64,000 nucleotides of DNA from Nocardia asteroides (lineage in GTDB: Bacteria; Actinomycetota; Actinomycetes; Mycobacteriales; Mycobacteriaceae): contig NZ_LR134352.1 of NCBI RefSeq assembly GCF_900637185.1, forward strand, positions 3,462,001 to 3,526,000. The letters run 5' to 3'. The translations under genes were made by a program, and so were the position numbers. A model generated the notes under the pieces. The model was not told the DNA's origin. It was given only the letters and a program-made list of their open reading frames with translations, and ran no database searches. Each line of letters begins with the position of its first letter. Within the stretch, counting starts at the first letter, position 1. This document shows positions 33,712-42,477 of the stretch, piece after piece.

Positions 33712-34929
33712 ATGCGACGGAACCGTTGGATCGTGCTCGGCGGGTGTTTCCTCGCCTACCTGTTCGACGCCCTGGAAATCGTGCTGCTGTCCATGGCGCT
33801 GCCCACCATCCGCGCCGACCTGGGGCTGACCATCACCCAGGGCGGCCTGCTGGCCACCGCCACGCTGGTCGGCATCGGCGTCAGCAGCGTGCTGGGCGGC
33901 TACGTCGCCGACAACTTCGGCCGCAAGAAGGCCCTGCTCGCCTCACTGGCCACCTTCGGTGTCTTCACCGCGGCGACCGCGGTCGTGCCGAGCTTCGCGG
34001 CGTTCCTGCTGCTGCGGTTCCTGGCCGGGATCGGTCTCGGCGCGGTGTGGAGCGTGGTGTCGGCGTATGTGGTGGAGTCCTGGCCCGAGCGCAGCCGTGG
34101 TCGCGCCGCCGCGTTCGTGATCAGCGCCTTCCCCGCGGGCGGCGCGATGGCCGCCACCATCTCCGGCTGGTTCCTGCCGGACTGGCGGCTGATGTTCCTG
34201 GTCGCCGGGACCGCGGTGATCCTGCCGATCGTCGTCGTGGCCGTCTTCTTCACCGAATCCGCCACCTGGGCGGCGCAGAAGGCCGGCCACGCCGACGAGG
34301 TCGTCTCCGTGCGCGACGTGCTGGGTCCCACGCTGCGCCGCCGGACCCTGCTCGGCACCCTCATGGCCGCGCTGGCGCTGTTCGGCTACTGGGGCGCGAT
34401 GACCTGGCTGCCCACCTACCTGACCACCGAGCGCGGCCTGCCCTCGACCTCGGTCGCACTCTTCGTCACGATCGTGAATCTGGGAATGTTCGCCGGTTAC
34501 AACGGTTTCGGCTACCTCGCCGACCACATCGGCCGTCACCGCACGATCGTGCTCACCCTGCTGGGCGTCGCGCTGACCCTGCCGATCTACGCGATGACCA
34601 CCCACCAGACCGCGCTGCTGTGGCTGGGACCGCTGTTCGGCGCGTTCACCGCCTTCTTCGGCCTGTTCGGTTCCTATCTGGGCGAACTGTTCCCGACCAG
34701 GGCCCGCGCCACCGGCGCCGGCTTCTGCTTCAACGTCGGCCGCGGCGTCTCGGCGCTGGCCCCGTTCATCCTGGCCGGACTGGCCGGCGGTATCGGCTTC
34801 CGGGGCGGGCTGCTCGTGTGCGCGGGGTTCTTCGGCCTCGCCGCCTTGGTGGCGCTGTTGCTGCCCCGCGCCGACGACGTCACCCCGCCGATCGCCGATC
34901 CCCGTGACGACGCGCCTGCCCGGGTGTGA
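33712..34929 (+). CDS. MFS transporter, aromatic-acid symporter type
   Basis: A 405-residue, twelve-helix MFS protein with the family motif GGYVADNFGRKKAL between helices 2 and 3 and the DALEIVLLSMALPTI first helix seen in the aromatic acid:H+ symporters of the MFS (AAHS-like). The PERSRGRAAAFV loop is also typical. It would import an aromatic or other organic acid used by the pathway. The ATG follows GGAGGTACGACG. It is 106 bases behind the dioxygenase, so probably in the same transcript. Confidence 0.85.
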   Translation: MRRNRWIVLGGCFLAYLFDALEIVLLSMALPTIRADLGLTITQGGLLATATLVGIGVSSVLGGYVADNFGRKKALLASLATFGVFTAATAVVPSFAAFLLLRFLAGIGLGAVWSVVSAYVVESWPERSRGRAAAFVISAFPAGGAMAATISGWFLPDWRLMFLVAGTAVILPIVVVAVFFTESATWAAQKAGHADEVVSVRDVLGPTLRRRTLLGTLMAALALFGYWGAMTWLPTYLTTERGLPSTSVALFVTIVNLGMFAGYNGFGYLADHIGRHRTIVLTLLGVALTLPIYAMTTHQTALLWLGPLFGAFTAFFGLFGSYLGELFPTRARATGAGFCFNVGRGVSALAPFILAGLAGGIGFRGGLLVCAGFFGLAALVALLLPRADDVTPPIADPRDDAPARV

Positions 34930-34969
34930 CCCGGTGACCGCTTCCGCCCCCTCCCCGAGGAGACATGCT

Positions 34970-36037
34970 GTGCCATCGACGATGCGGGCCGCCGTCTACC
35001 ACGGCCCCCGCGACATCCGCCTCGAAGACGTCGCCGTTCCGGTCCCCGCCCCGGGGGAAGTCCTGGTCCGGGTGTCGCGGTCGGGGATCTGCGGGACCGA
35101 CGCCGCCGAATGGACCACGGGCCCGAAAACCTTTCCCGTACACCACCAGCACCCGCACAGCGGCCACCTCGGGCCGATCATTCCCGGTCACGAGTTCGTC
35201 GGCGAGGTGGTGGAGGCCGAACCCGGCTCCGGGTTCCACGCCGGCACGCGGGTCGCCAGCGGCGCCGGGATCTGGTGCGGCGAGTGCCGTCGCTGTGCGG
35301 CCGGGCGCACCAACAAATGCGTGCGCTACCGGACCCTCGGGCTCAACGTGCACGGCGGCATGGCCGAATACGTCGCGGTCCCGACGCGAACGCTGCGGCC
35401 GCTGCCCACCGGCCTCACCGACGACCACGCGGCCCTGGCCCAGCCCCTCGCGGTCGGTATCCACGCGGCCCGCCGCGCCGGCGCGCGGGACGGCGACCGG
35501 ATCGTCATCGTCGGGGCGGGCGCGATCGGCTCGTTCGTCCTGGCCGGATTGCGCCATCTCGGCGACTACGACATCACCGTGGTCGACATCGCCGCCGCCC
35601 GGCTCGCCCGCGCCGAACGCCTCGGCGCGGACCGCACGCTGCTCGCGACACCGTCGCTCGCCGATGCCGTCACCGGCGCCCTCGACGGCCACCGCCCCGA
35701 GATCGTCATCGAGGCCAGCGGCGCGCCGGGACAGCTGGCGATGGCACTGGAGCTGGTCGCCGACGGCGGCCGGGTGGAAGCGGTCGGTATCCCCTCGCGG
35801 CCACCGGAACTGGACCTGCACTCGATGATCTTCCGCGAGCTCACGCTCGAGACCACCCTCGCCCACGTCTGCGACACCGACCTGCCCGCGGCGCTGCGGA
35901 CACTGTCCGAAAACCCTGTGCTGGGAACCGAATTCGCCGAGAAACCGATCGGCCTGGCACAGTTGCCCGCCGCGCTGGACCGGCTCGCGGAGGGACGGGT
36001 GGAGGGCAAGGTCCTCATCGACCCCGGCGTGCGCTGA
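34970..36037 (+). CDS. Zinc-dependent alcohol dehydrogenase
   Basis: The 355-residue protein is a medium-chain dehydrogenase. Catalytic zinc residues lie in GICGTD and GHEFVGE, and the structural zinc Cys set in CGECRRCAAGRTNKC; the nucleotide motif is VGAGAIGSFVLAG. It resembles threonine- or butanediol-dehydrogenase-like members that act on secondary or diol substrates. GTG at 34970 is preceded by GAGGAGACATGCT. As the last gene of the operon it may oxidise a polyol or hydroxylated precursor, which would hint that the cluster's growth substrate is not simple resorcinol. Confidence 0.85.
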   Translation: MPSTMRAAVYHGPRDIRLEDVAVPVPAPGEVLVRVSRSGICGTDAAEWTTGPKTFPVHHQHPHSGHLGPIIPGHEFVGEVVEAEPGSGFHAGTRVASGAGIWCGECRRCAAGRTNKCVRYRTLGLNVHGGMAEYVAVPTRTLRPLPTGLTDDHAALAQPLAVGIHAARRAGARDGDRIVIVGAGAIGSFVLAGLRHLGDYDITVVDIAAARLARAERLGADRTLLATPSLADAVTGALDGHRPEIVIEASGAPGQLAMALELVADGGRVEAVGIPSRPPELDLHSMIFRELTLETTLAHVCDTDLPAALRTLSENPVLGTEFAEKPIGLAQLPAALDRLAEGRVEGKVLIDPGVR

Positions 36038-36043
36038 GCGCGA

Positions 36044-36652
36044 TCAGGGCTGACCGGTCACCACGGCGGTGACGGCGTCCAGGAAGGGCCGACCGCCCAT
36101 CGCGTAGCCACCGGCGATCGCGCCGAGGACCAGGCCGACCGGGCCGGTGACGATGCTCAGGAAGCCGAGGCCGATGATCGTGCCGATGAGGCCGCCGAGC
36201 AGGCCGCCGACGACCACTCCCACCACATTGCGGTTGATCTCGTTGGTCAGCTGCGACATGGGGCTGATGGTCTGCATCTCGCCGATCTCGGCGGCACTGG
36301 CCTGCGGCGTCAGGACCAGGCGCCTGCCGCTGTCGGAGATGGTGTGCGCCACCCGGACCGTCGCGTCCCCGATCCGGTAGGTGAGCGGAATCCGGGTGAC
36401 GACCTCCCCGGCGTCGGAAGTCAGCGTCACCTCGGAGATGTCCGCGGCGGCGGTGAAGGTGCCGTCGGCGACGGTGGTGGTGAGGACGCGGGAGAACTCG
36501 GTGAGCTCGGCCTCGTAGGTCACGGATTGTTCGGTCCCCGAGACGGTCTTCTTGTCGGCCGTGTCCACCGGTGCGGCGGTGGCGGCCCCCGCGGTGACCC
36601 ACACGGCGGTACCGACCAGCAGTGCGGTGGCAGGGAAGAGACCGAGTTTCAT
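36044..36652 (-). CDS. Secreted protein with C-terminal Gly-zipper helix
   Basis: A 202-residue preprotein: signal peptide to about residue 27 (TAGAATAA), a beta-rich domain (VTYEAELTEFSRVLTTTVADG to HTISDSGRRLVLTP), and a hydrophobic glycine-zipper segment (about 145-185, VVVGGLLGGLIGTIIGLG). Many such proteins occur in Nocardia; they may insert into a membrane or mycomembrane, but the role is unknown. An AAGGAATTCCTG ribosome site precedes the ATG at 36652. It lies tail-to-tail with the alcohol dehydrogenase gene. Confidence 0.75.
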   Translation of the reverse strand: MKLGLFPATALLVGTAVWVTAGAATAAPVDTADKKTVSGTEQSVTYEAELTEFSRVLTTTVADGTFTAAADISEVTLTSDAGEVVTRIPLTYRIGDATVRVAHTISDSGRRLVLTPQASAAEIGEMQTISPMSQLTNEINRNVVGVVVGGLLGGLIGTIIGLGFLSIVTGPVGLVLGAIAGGYAMGGRPFLDAVTAVVTGQP

Positions 36653-36921
36653 CAGGAATTCCTTTGTGCACGAGGGGAAACAGTGCGACCATAGCCGATC
36701 GACACCGAGCACGAACTTTTGTGGTCCGCCACCGGGATTGACCAGACCCTGCGCGTCTTCGTTATCGAATAGATACCTGATCAAATTGGGCAGCGGACCA
36801 GCTTTCCGCTGTAAAACAGAGCGAATTCACAATTCGACATCGTCGCGCGCGGCCGTGTATGAACTGTCCAGCGAGTCGGGCGTTAGTCGGGACGTCCAGC
36901 GGGATGAGCGGGGCACGATTG

Positions 36922-37560
36922 ATGGCGCGTCGGAAGAACTTTGCCCTGGTCGGCGTCTCGGTGGTGGCGATTCTGAGCCTGGCGGGATCGTTCTACGTCG
37001 CGCTTTCGCTGGCCGCCGGCATCGGGGACCGGATGTCGTCCGAACCCGAGACCGGAGCCGCCGCAACGGCATCGATGATCGAGGTTTCAGCGACCCAGCC
37101 ACTGGGTAATATTCTCGATCTCGCCGGCGGAATTGCGTCCACAATGAGCAAATCCGCGACCAAGATGCCTCGCGTCGATCTGAATGTCGGCGATTGTGTG
37201 AATGTGGGCGCGGCCGAAATTCAGCCCGCCGCCTGTGGCAGCGCGAACTCCCGGTACCGGGTCGCCGAATTGGCCGCCGGCGGTGGGGCGTGCCCCGCCG
37301 ACGCCGACCGCTCGCATGCCCGCACGCTGCCCGGCGGCGTGTCCGAAACCGTGTGCCTGGACATCGATTGGACCGTCGGCGCCTGCCTGAACCTGGCGGG
37401 TGGCGGCGTCGAGCACGTGGACTGCGCTGCCGCCGTCCCCGGCCGGGTCCGGGTGCTCGAGATCCGGCACGACACCACGGACGTGAACGTGTGCACGGCG
37501 GGTGACCGCGGCGTCGTCTACGGCGAGCGCCGCTACGTGGTCTGCGTCAGCTCCCGCTGA
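36922..37560 (+). CDS. Membrane-anchored LppU-like cysteine-rich protein
   Basis: A 212-residue protein with a single N-terminal membrane helix (about 8-32) and an extracytoplasmic domain of repeated units with cysteines: VGDCVNVG, AACGSANSRYRVAE, VCLDIDWTVGACLNL and VNVCTAGDRGVVYGERRYVVC. The paired VGDC/CGSA pattern resembles LppU and SCO3897-type actinobacterial proteins, probably stabilised by disulfides. The ATG at 36922 is the most likely start; 36904 and 36859 are in frame. It is divergent from the Gly-zipper protein gene. Confidence 0.72.
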   Translation: MARRKNFALVGVSVVAILSLAGSFYVALSLAAGIGDRMSSEPETGAAATASMIEVSATQPLGNILDLAGGIASTMSKSATKMPRVDLNVGDCVNVGAAEIQPAACGSANSRYRVAELAAGGGACPADADRSHARTLPGGVSETVCLDIDWTVGACLNLAGGGVEHVDCAAAVPGRVRVLEIRHDTTDVNVCTAGDRGVVYGERRYVVCVSSR

Positions 37561-37578
37561 ACCGCGGCGCCCGGACTG

Positions 37579-38268
37579 TCATTCGCGGCCGAGCCGGGCG
37601 GTCAGGCGCGCCCGGACATCGGGCCAGTCCTCGGCGGTGACGGCGAACTGGACACTGTCGCGGACGGTGCCGTCGACGCGTTTGAAGTGGCGGCGCAGGG
37701 TGCCTTCGTAGCGGGCGCCGAGGCGGGCGATCGCCTGCTGGGAGCGGTGGTTCCGGGTGTCGGTCTTGAATTGCACGCGACCGGCGCGCAGCGTCTCGAA
37801 CGCGTAGCGCAGCAGCAGGAACTTGGCTTCGGGGTTGACCGCGCTCGCCCAGACCGCGGGAGTGTAGAGGGTGGCGCCGATCTCCAGCCGGGCGTCGCGG
37901 GGGCTGGTCTCCAGGTAGGAGGTCATGCCGATGACCGCGCCGGATGCGAAGCCCGCCAGGGGCCTGACCGTTCGGACCACCCACAGGTGGCGTTCGGGCA
38001 TGGCCTGCCAGCTGGTGAGGAACTCGTCGAACGCTCGCAGATCGCGTGGCCGAAACGGGATGTGCGCCCAGACCGCGTCGTGGTCGAGCACCCGGAACAG
38101 CTCGGCGGCATCGGCCGCGGGATCCACCGGCGTGAGCCGAACGGTCTCGCCGACGAGTTCGGTACCGACGGGAACGGGCCAGATCAGATCCGGCCACGGC
38201 TCGTCGTCGGGGCGCGGATCCGCCACGGGCTCGAAGCGATTCACGTCGGCGAGGGCATCCTGGGGCAC
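37579..38268 (-). CDS. GNAT family N-acetyltransferase, RimJ/RimL type
   Basis: A 229-residue protein with an N-terminal extension and a RimJ-like acetyltransferase domain (about 35-220): ETVRLTPVDPAADAAELF, then IGATLYTPAVWASAVNPEAKFLLLRYAFE and NHRSQQAIARLGARYEGTLRRH. These are the acetyl-CoA and acceptor-site elements of the group that acetylates N-terminal amines or small amines. The start is a GTG. Substrate unknown; it is tail-to-tail with the LppU-like gene. Confidence 0.88.
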   Translation of the reverse strand: MPQDALADVNRFEPVADPRPDDEPWPDLIWPVPVGTELVGETVRLTPVDPAADAAELFRVLDHDAVWAHIPFRPRDLRAFDEFLTSWQAMPERHLWVVRTVRPLAGFASGAVIGMTSYLETSPRDARLEIGATLYTPAVWASAVNPEAKFLLLRYAFETLRAGRVQFKTDTRNHRSQQAIARLGARYEGTLRRHFKRVDGTVRDSVQFAVTAEDWPDVRARLTARLGRE

Positions 38269-38306
38269 GTCCGGATCCTATGTGGGCTGCCCGGCCGCCC
38301 GCACCG

Positions 38307-38924
38307 TCATTTTCGGGCGAACACCGGCAGCGCCTGGACCACGGTGCGCGCGAAGGTCAGTACCCGTTGCCGCGGAAAGGTTTCGGGCTCGGCGAGGATG
38401 AGTCGGCCACTGTCCCAGAACAGGGAGTAGAGGGCGCGGGCGCACAGCTCGACATCGATCTCCGCACGCCGCTCGGCGGAGACCGCGCTGTCGACGAACT
38501 GCTCCAACGCCACGATCAACGCGCGGCGGCCACGGTCGAGCCTGCGGCGGAACGCGGGGGTGCTGCTGTCGACGAGGGCGAAGACCGCCTGCCAGCGCCG
38601 CGGCGCCGAGTGCACCGCGTCCAGGAACGACTCCAGCGCCGCGAGCACGGCTTCGACCGGATCCGCGGCGGCAGCGTCGGGCACGGCGTCGGCCACTTCC
38701 TGAAGGGCGGCGGCTTCTTCGCGGTCGAGCGAGGCGCGCAGCAGTTGCTCGGAATCGTCGAACTGCCCGTAGACGACCGGCCTGCTGACGCCGGCGGTGC
38801 GGGCCACGGTGTCGATGGAGACCTTGTGCACGCCCTGCTCGACGATGACCTGCAGGACCGCGTCGAGCAACTGTTCGCGGCGCTGCTCCGGCGCCATCCG
38901 TGCCGCGTATGCCGCTCTCGCCAT
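38307..38924 (-). CDS. TetR family repressor of the monooxygenase operon
   Basis: The 205-residue protein has a TetR helix-turn-helix (about 15-60, VSIDTVARTAGVSRPVVYGQF) and a long helical ligand domain. AGGAGG lies upstream of its ATG. It is divergent from the monooxygenase gene at 39034. Two adjoining 15-base palindromes in the gap (38987-39001 and 39002-39016) overlap the operon's promoter, which makes repression of that operon very likely. Confidence 0.9.
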   Translation of the reverse strand: MARAAYAARMAPEQRREQLLDAVLQVIVEQGVHKVSIDTVARTAGVSRPVVYGQFDDSEQLLRASLDREEAAALQEVADAVPDAAAADPVEAVLAALESFLDAVHSAPRRWQAVFALVDSSTPAFRRRLDRGRRALIVALEQFVDSAVSAERRAEIDVELCARALYSLFWDSGRLILAEPETFPRQRVLTFARTVVQALPVFARK

Positions 38925-38958
38925 CGCTGTCCCGCCTCCTCCGGTCGACCGGCCCGTC

Positions 38959-38988
38959 TTGACAATCATCGCCGGCCCCGCAAATACT
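38959..38988 (+). promoter_or_regulatory. Promoter of the monooxygenase operon
   Basis: TTGACA (38959-38964) and AATACT (38983-38988) are separated by 18 bases and lead toward the gene at 39034. The -10 runs into the first TetR palindrome. Confidence 0.6.
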
Positions 38989-39001
38989 ACACCCTGTGTA
39001 G
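38987..39001. promoter_or_regulatory. TetR operator palindrome 1
   Basis: CTACAC-CCT-GTGTAG, a perfect 6-3-6 inverted repeat beginning at the -10 element. Confidence 0.65.
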
Positions 39002-39016
39002 CTACAGAGACTGTAG
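39002..39016. promoter_or_regulatory. TetR operator palindrome 2
   Basis: CTACAG-AGA-CTGTAG, a perfect 6-3-6 repeat immediately adjoining palindrome 1; with flanks AG and CT the arms extend to 8 bases (39000-39018 as AGCTACAG-AGA-CTGTAGCT, with the first two bases shared). Confidence 0.65.
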
Positions 39017-39033
39017 CTTTGACAGGAGGGCTC

Positions 39034-40392
39034 ATGACGCATCGGTACTGCATCATCGGGGCGGGATACACCGGCCTGGCCGTGGCGAAGGCATACACGG
39101 ACCTGGGTCTGGACTACGACCACGTCGAGGCCACCGCCGCCATCGGCGGAAACTGGTCGCACGGCGTCTACGACTCGACCCACCTGATCAGTTCCAAGTC
39201 GGTCACCGAGTATCCGGACCATCCCATGCCCGCCTCCTATCCCGACTTCCCGAGCGCCGCGCAGATGCGCGACTACCTGCGCTCGTTCGCCGCCGAGTTC
39301 GGGCTCGACCGCCGCATCCGCTTCGACACCCTCGTCACCGACGTGGCCCCGCGGGACCCCACCGGCTCCACCGGGTGGCGAGTGACCTTCGGCGACGGGG
39401 AGGTTCGCGAGTACACCGGGGTGGTGGTCGCCAACGGGCACTACTGGGACACCCACGTGCCCACCTATCCGGGCACGTTCACGGGCACGCAGATCCATTC
39501 CAAGGACTACAAGCGGCCCGCGGACCTGGCCGGTGACCGCGTGCTCGTGGTGGGCGCGGGCAACTCGGGCTGTGACCTGGCGGTCGAGGCCGCTCTCACC
39601 TTCGGTACCGCGGAGCTGTCACTGCGCCGTCCCTACTGGTTCATCCCGAAGTACGTCTTCGGCATCCCGTCGGGGGCCTTCGACGTCGGATCGATTCCCA
39701 CCCCGAAGTTCGTGCAGGAGATCGTGTTCCGGACCATCGTGGCGCTGGGTATGGGAGCCTTCGCCAGTTTCGGGCTGGACAAGCCCACCCACCGCATCTT
39801 CGACCAGGACCTGGTCGTCAATCAGCAGCTGCCGTACTTCCTCAAGCACGGCCGCATCCGGATCCGGCCGGAGATCGCCCGGTTCGACGGCACGACCGTG
39901 CGGTTCACCGACGGATCCAGCGGCGAGTACGACACCATCGTCTGGGCCACCGGCTTCAAGACCACCATCCCGTTCCTCCGTGAGGGACTGCTCGAGTGGG
40001 ACAACGGTCAGCCCCGTCTGTCGGCGCACACCTTCGCCCCGGGATTGGCGAATCTGTATTTCGCCGGTCTGGTCGCGCCGCGCTCGGGAGCCGGTGCGCT
40101 GCTGACCAATTCGTCGCGGTTGCTCGCCGAGGCGGCGCTCCTGCAGCAACGCGTGGAACGCCCCGTCAGCGCGCTGTCGGCGCTGGTCGCCGAGCCGTCG
40201 GCACGGATTCTCGCCGGTGGACAGGAACTGCGGTGGGAGATCCTGCGCGGCCGGATGCTGATCCGCGCGCTGGATCGGCTCACCACCCTCGGCGCACTCG
40301 TCACCGGCCGCCCGGCGCCGCGTCCGCCGGCCGCGCCACGCCCGGCCGACCGAACTCCGCGTGCGCGTACCGCTTTCGACCACAGCCACTGA
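39034..40392 (+). CDS. Flavin-containing monooxygenase / Baeyer-Villiger-type enzyme
   Basis: The 452-residue product has GAGYTGLAVA (FAD), the fingerprint FTGTQIHSKDYK near residue 155 and GAGNSGCDLA (NADPH) near 175. This is the second FMO-type enzyme in the window. The proline-rich C-terminal tail (GRPAPRPPAAPRPADR) is unusual. AGGAGGGCTC lies before the ATG. It heads an operon with an OYE-like reductase, an SDR and an acetoacetate-decarboxylase-like protein, which suggests oxidation of a ketone or alkyl-ring substrate. Confidence 0.88.
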   Translation: MTHRYCIIGAGYTGLAVAKAYTDLGLDYDHVEATAAIGGNWSHGVYDSTHLISSKSVTEYPDHPMPASYPDFPSAAQMRDYLRSFAAEFGLDRRIRFDTLVTDVAPRDPTGSTGWRVTFGDGEVREYTGVVVANGHYWDTHVPTYPGTFTGTQIHSKDYKRPADLAGDRVLVVGAGNSGCDLAVEAALTFGTAELSLRRPYWFIPKYVFGIPSGAFDVGSIPTPKFVQEIVFRTIVALGMGAFASFGLDKPTHRIFDQDLVVNQQLPYFLKHGRIRIRPEIARFDGTTVRFTDGSSGEYDTIVWATGFKTTIPFLREGLLEWDNGQPRLSAHTFAPGLANLYFAGLVAPRSGAGALLTNSSRLLAEAALLQQRVERPVSALSALVAEPSARILAGGQELRWEILRGRMLIRALDRLTTLGALVTGRPAPRPPAAPRPADRTPRARTAFDHSH

Positions 40393-40407
40393 TCCAGGAG
40401 AACCACC

Positions 40408-41655
40408 ATGTCATCCACCCGCACACCCGGCACCGTCACCGTGGGCAGCCCGCTGCGCCTGCCGTGCGGTATCGCCCTGCCCAACCGCCTCGCCAAGGCC
40501 GCGATGAGCGAACAACTCGGCACCATCGCCGGGGCGCCGTCCCCGACCCTGGTCCGCCTCTACAGCGCCTGGGGGCGCGGCGGCGCCGGACTGCTCATCA
40601 CCGGAAATGTGATGATCGACCGCCGGGCCTACGTCGAGCCACGCAATGTCACCCTCGAAGACGACCGTCATCTGGAGGATTTCGGCAACTGGGCGCGCGC
40701 GGGCGGCCGCGACGGGGCGGTGATGGTCATGCAGATCAATCACCCCGGCCGGGTCGCGGTGGGCCCGCTGCACCGCAAGCCGGTCGGACCGTCGGCCGTG
40801 CGGCCCGCGGTGCCCGGATACAACCTGCGCAAACCCCGCGAACTGACGGTGGCCGATATCGCGGACCTGCGCTGCCGCTACGTCCGGACGGCGGAACTGG
40901 CCGTGCGGGCGGGATTCGCCGGGGTGCAGATCCATGCCGCCCACGGCTACCTGCTCTCGCAGTTCCTGTCGCCGATCGCCAACCGCCGCACCGACGGCTA
41001 CGGCGGCGGCCCGGACGGGCGCAGCCGGCTGCTGCTCGAGGTCGTCGCGGACGTCCGGGCGGCGATCGGTCCGCACGCGCTGGTGTCGGTCAAGCTGAAC
41101 TCGGCCGACTTCCAGGAGGGCGGCCTCGACATCGACGAGTCCCTCGACATCGCGCTCGCGCTGGAACGGGCGGGCGTCGATCTGCTCGAGATCTCCGGCG
41201 GCAACTACGAAGCGCCCGCGATGACGGGGGTGGTGGCGGACCGCACCCGCGCCCGCGAGGCCTATTTCCTCGACTACGCGCTGCGACTGCGGGCCCGGAC
41301 CACCACGCTGCCGCTCATGCTCACCGGTGGACTGCGGACCGCCCGATTCATGAACGACGTCCTCGGCGCAGGCTCGATCGACGTGGTCGGCATGGCTCGT
41401 CCCTTCGCCCTGCGTCCCGATGTGGCCCACCGGCTGCTGGCCGGTGCGTCGGAACCGGCGACGCTGCCCGGCGCGCCGCAGCTACCGGCCTGGCCCGGGA
41501 TGGCGCCGGTGAACTCCTATCTTCAGTTGGCGTGGCACGCTCGGAACTTCCGTGCCCTCGCCGGGGGTGCCGCCGTGGTGACGGGGCCCGGCGCGGCGCG
41601 CACCCTGCTCGGAGCCGGGCTCAGCGTCACCGCCCACGCCCTCACCCAGCCATGA
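40408..41655 (+). CDS. NADH:flavin oxidoreductase, OYE/2,4-dienoyl-CoA reductase-like
   Basis: A 415-residue flavin TIM barrel: LPNRLAKAAMSEQL at the N terminus, QINHPGR near residue 110 and GVQIHAAHGYLLSQFLSP with NRRTDGYGG near 180. It ends with a C-terminal extension of about 50 residues containing hydrophobic and glycine-rich parts (TGPGAARTLLGAGLSV) that classical OYE lacks and is shorter than the iron-sulfur domains of dienoyl-CoA reductases. It lies 15 bases after the monooxygenase gene. Confidence 0.85.
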   Translation: MSSTRTPGTVTVGSPLRLPCGIALPNRLAKAAMSEQLGTIAGAPSPTLVRLYSAWGRGGAGLLITGNVMIDRRAYVEPRNVTLEDDRHLEDFGNWARAGGRDGAVMVMQINHPGRVAVGPLHRKPVGPSAVRPAVPGYNLRKPRELTVADIADLRCRYVRTAELAVRAGFAGVQIHAAHGYLLSQFLSPIANRRTDGYGGGPDGRSRLLLEVVADVRAAIGPHALVSVKLNSADFQEGGLDIDESLDIALALERAGVDLLEISGGNYEAPAMTGVVADRTRAREAYFLDYALRLRARTTTLPLMLTGGLRTARFMNDVLGAGSIDVVGMARPFALRPDVAHRLLAGASEPATLPGAPQLPAWPGMAPVNSYLQLAWHARNFRALAGGAAVVTGPGAARTLLGAGLSVTAHALTQP

Positions 41656-41675
41656 CGTCGAAGGAGCACCCAGCC

Positions 41676-42476
41676 ATGAGCCTGCCCACTCCCACCCCCG
41701 GTAGCCGTGCCGTCGTCACCGGCGCGTCGTCGGGCATCGGCGCCGCGCTCGCCGACGGCCTCGCCCGGCGCGGCCACGCCCTGATCCTGGTGGCCCGCCG
41801 CAAGGATCGTCTCGACGACCTCGCCGCCCGGTTGCGGACCACGCACGGCGTCGAGGTGGACGTCCGCGCGGTTGACCTCGCCGACCGCGACGCGCGGGCG
41901 ACGCTGTGCGACGAGCTCGCGGGCACGACCGTCACGGTGCTGTGCAACAACGCCGGCTACGCCACCTACGGCGAACTCGCCACCGCGGACCCCGAGCGGG
42001 AACGCCGCGAGGTCGAGCTGAATTGCGTTGCCGTGCACGATCTCACGCTGGCCGTGCTGCCGGGCATGGTCGCCCGGAACAGCGGGGCGATCCTGATCAC
42101 CGGGTCCACCGCGGGCAACCAGCCCGGCCCACGCAACAGCACCTATGCCGCGACCAAGGCCTTCGCGAACACCCTCGCCGAATCCCTGCACGCGGAACTG
42201 GCCGGCACCGCAGTGGTGTGCACGCTGCTGGCGCCGGGCCCGGTCCGCACGGAATACGCCGAGGCCGCAGGCGTTTCCAATCTCGACGCCCTCGTCCCAG
42301 CCCCGCTCTGGGTGAGTGCCCAGGACGCCGCCGAAGCGGCGCTCGCCGGTACGGCCGCCGGGCGGCGTCGCGTGGTGCCCGGGATCTTCGCCAAGGTGCA
42401 GACCGTCGGCGGCCGGTACACCCCGCGGGCGCTGATCGGTCCGGTCATGCGCACCGTCTACGGAAGGCTGCGGTGA
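41676..42476 (+). CDS. Short-chain dehydrogenase/reductase
   Basis: A 266-residue classical SDR with TGASSGIG (18-25), NNAG and the YAATK catalytic pair near 155. AAGGAG precedes the ATG by 10 bases; an in-frame ATG at 41652 overlaps the previous stop and could also be used. Encoded in the TetR-controlled operon between the OYE-like and decarboxylase-like genes, it would interconvert a hydroxyl and keto group on an intermediate. Confidence 0.86.
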   Translation: MSLPTPTPGSRAVVTGASSGIGAALADGLARRGHALILVARRKDRLDDLAARLRTTHGVEVDVRAVDLADRDARATLCDELAGTTVTVLCNNAGYATYGELATADPERERREVELNCVAVHDLTLAVLPGMVARNSGAILITGSTAGNQPGPRNSTYAATKAFANTLAESLHAELAGTAVVCTLLAPGPVRTEYAEAAGVSNLDALVPAPLWVSAQDAAEAALAGTAAGRRRVVPGIFAKVQTVGGRYTPRALIGPVMRTVYGRLR

Positions 42477-42477
42477 G

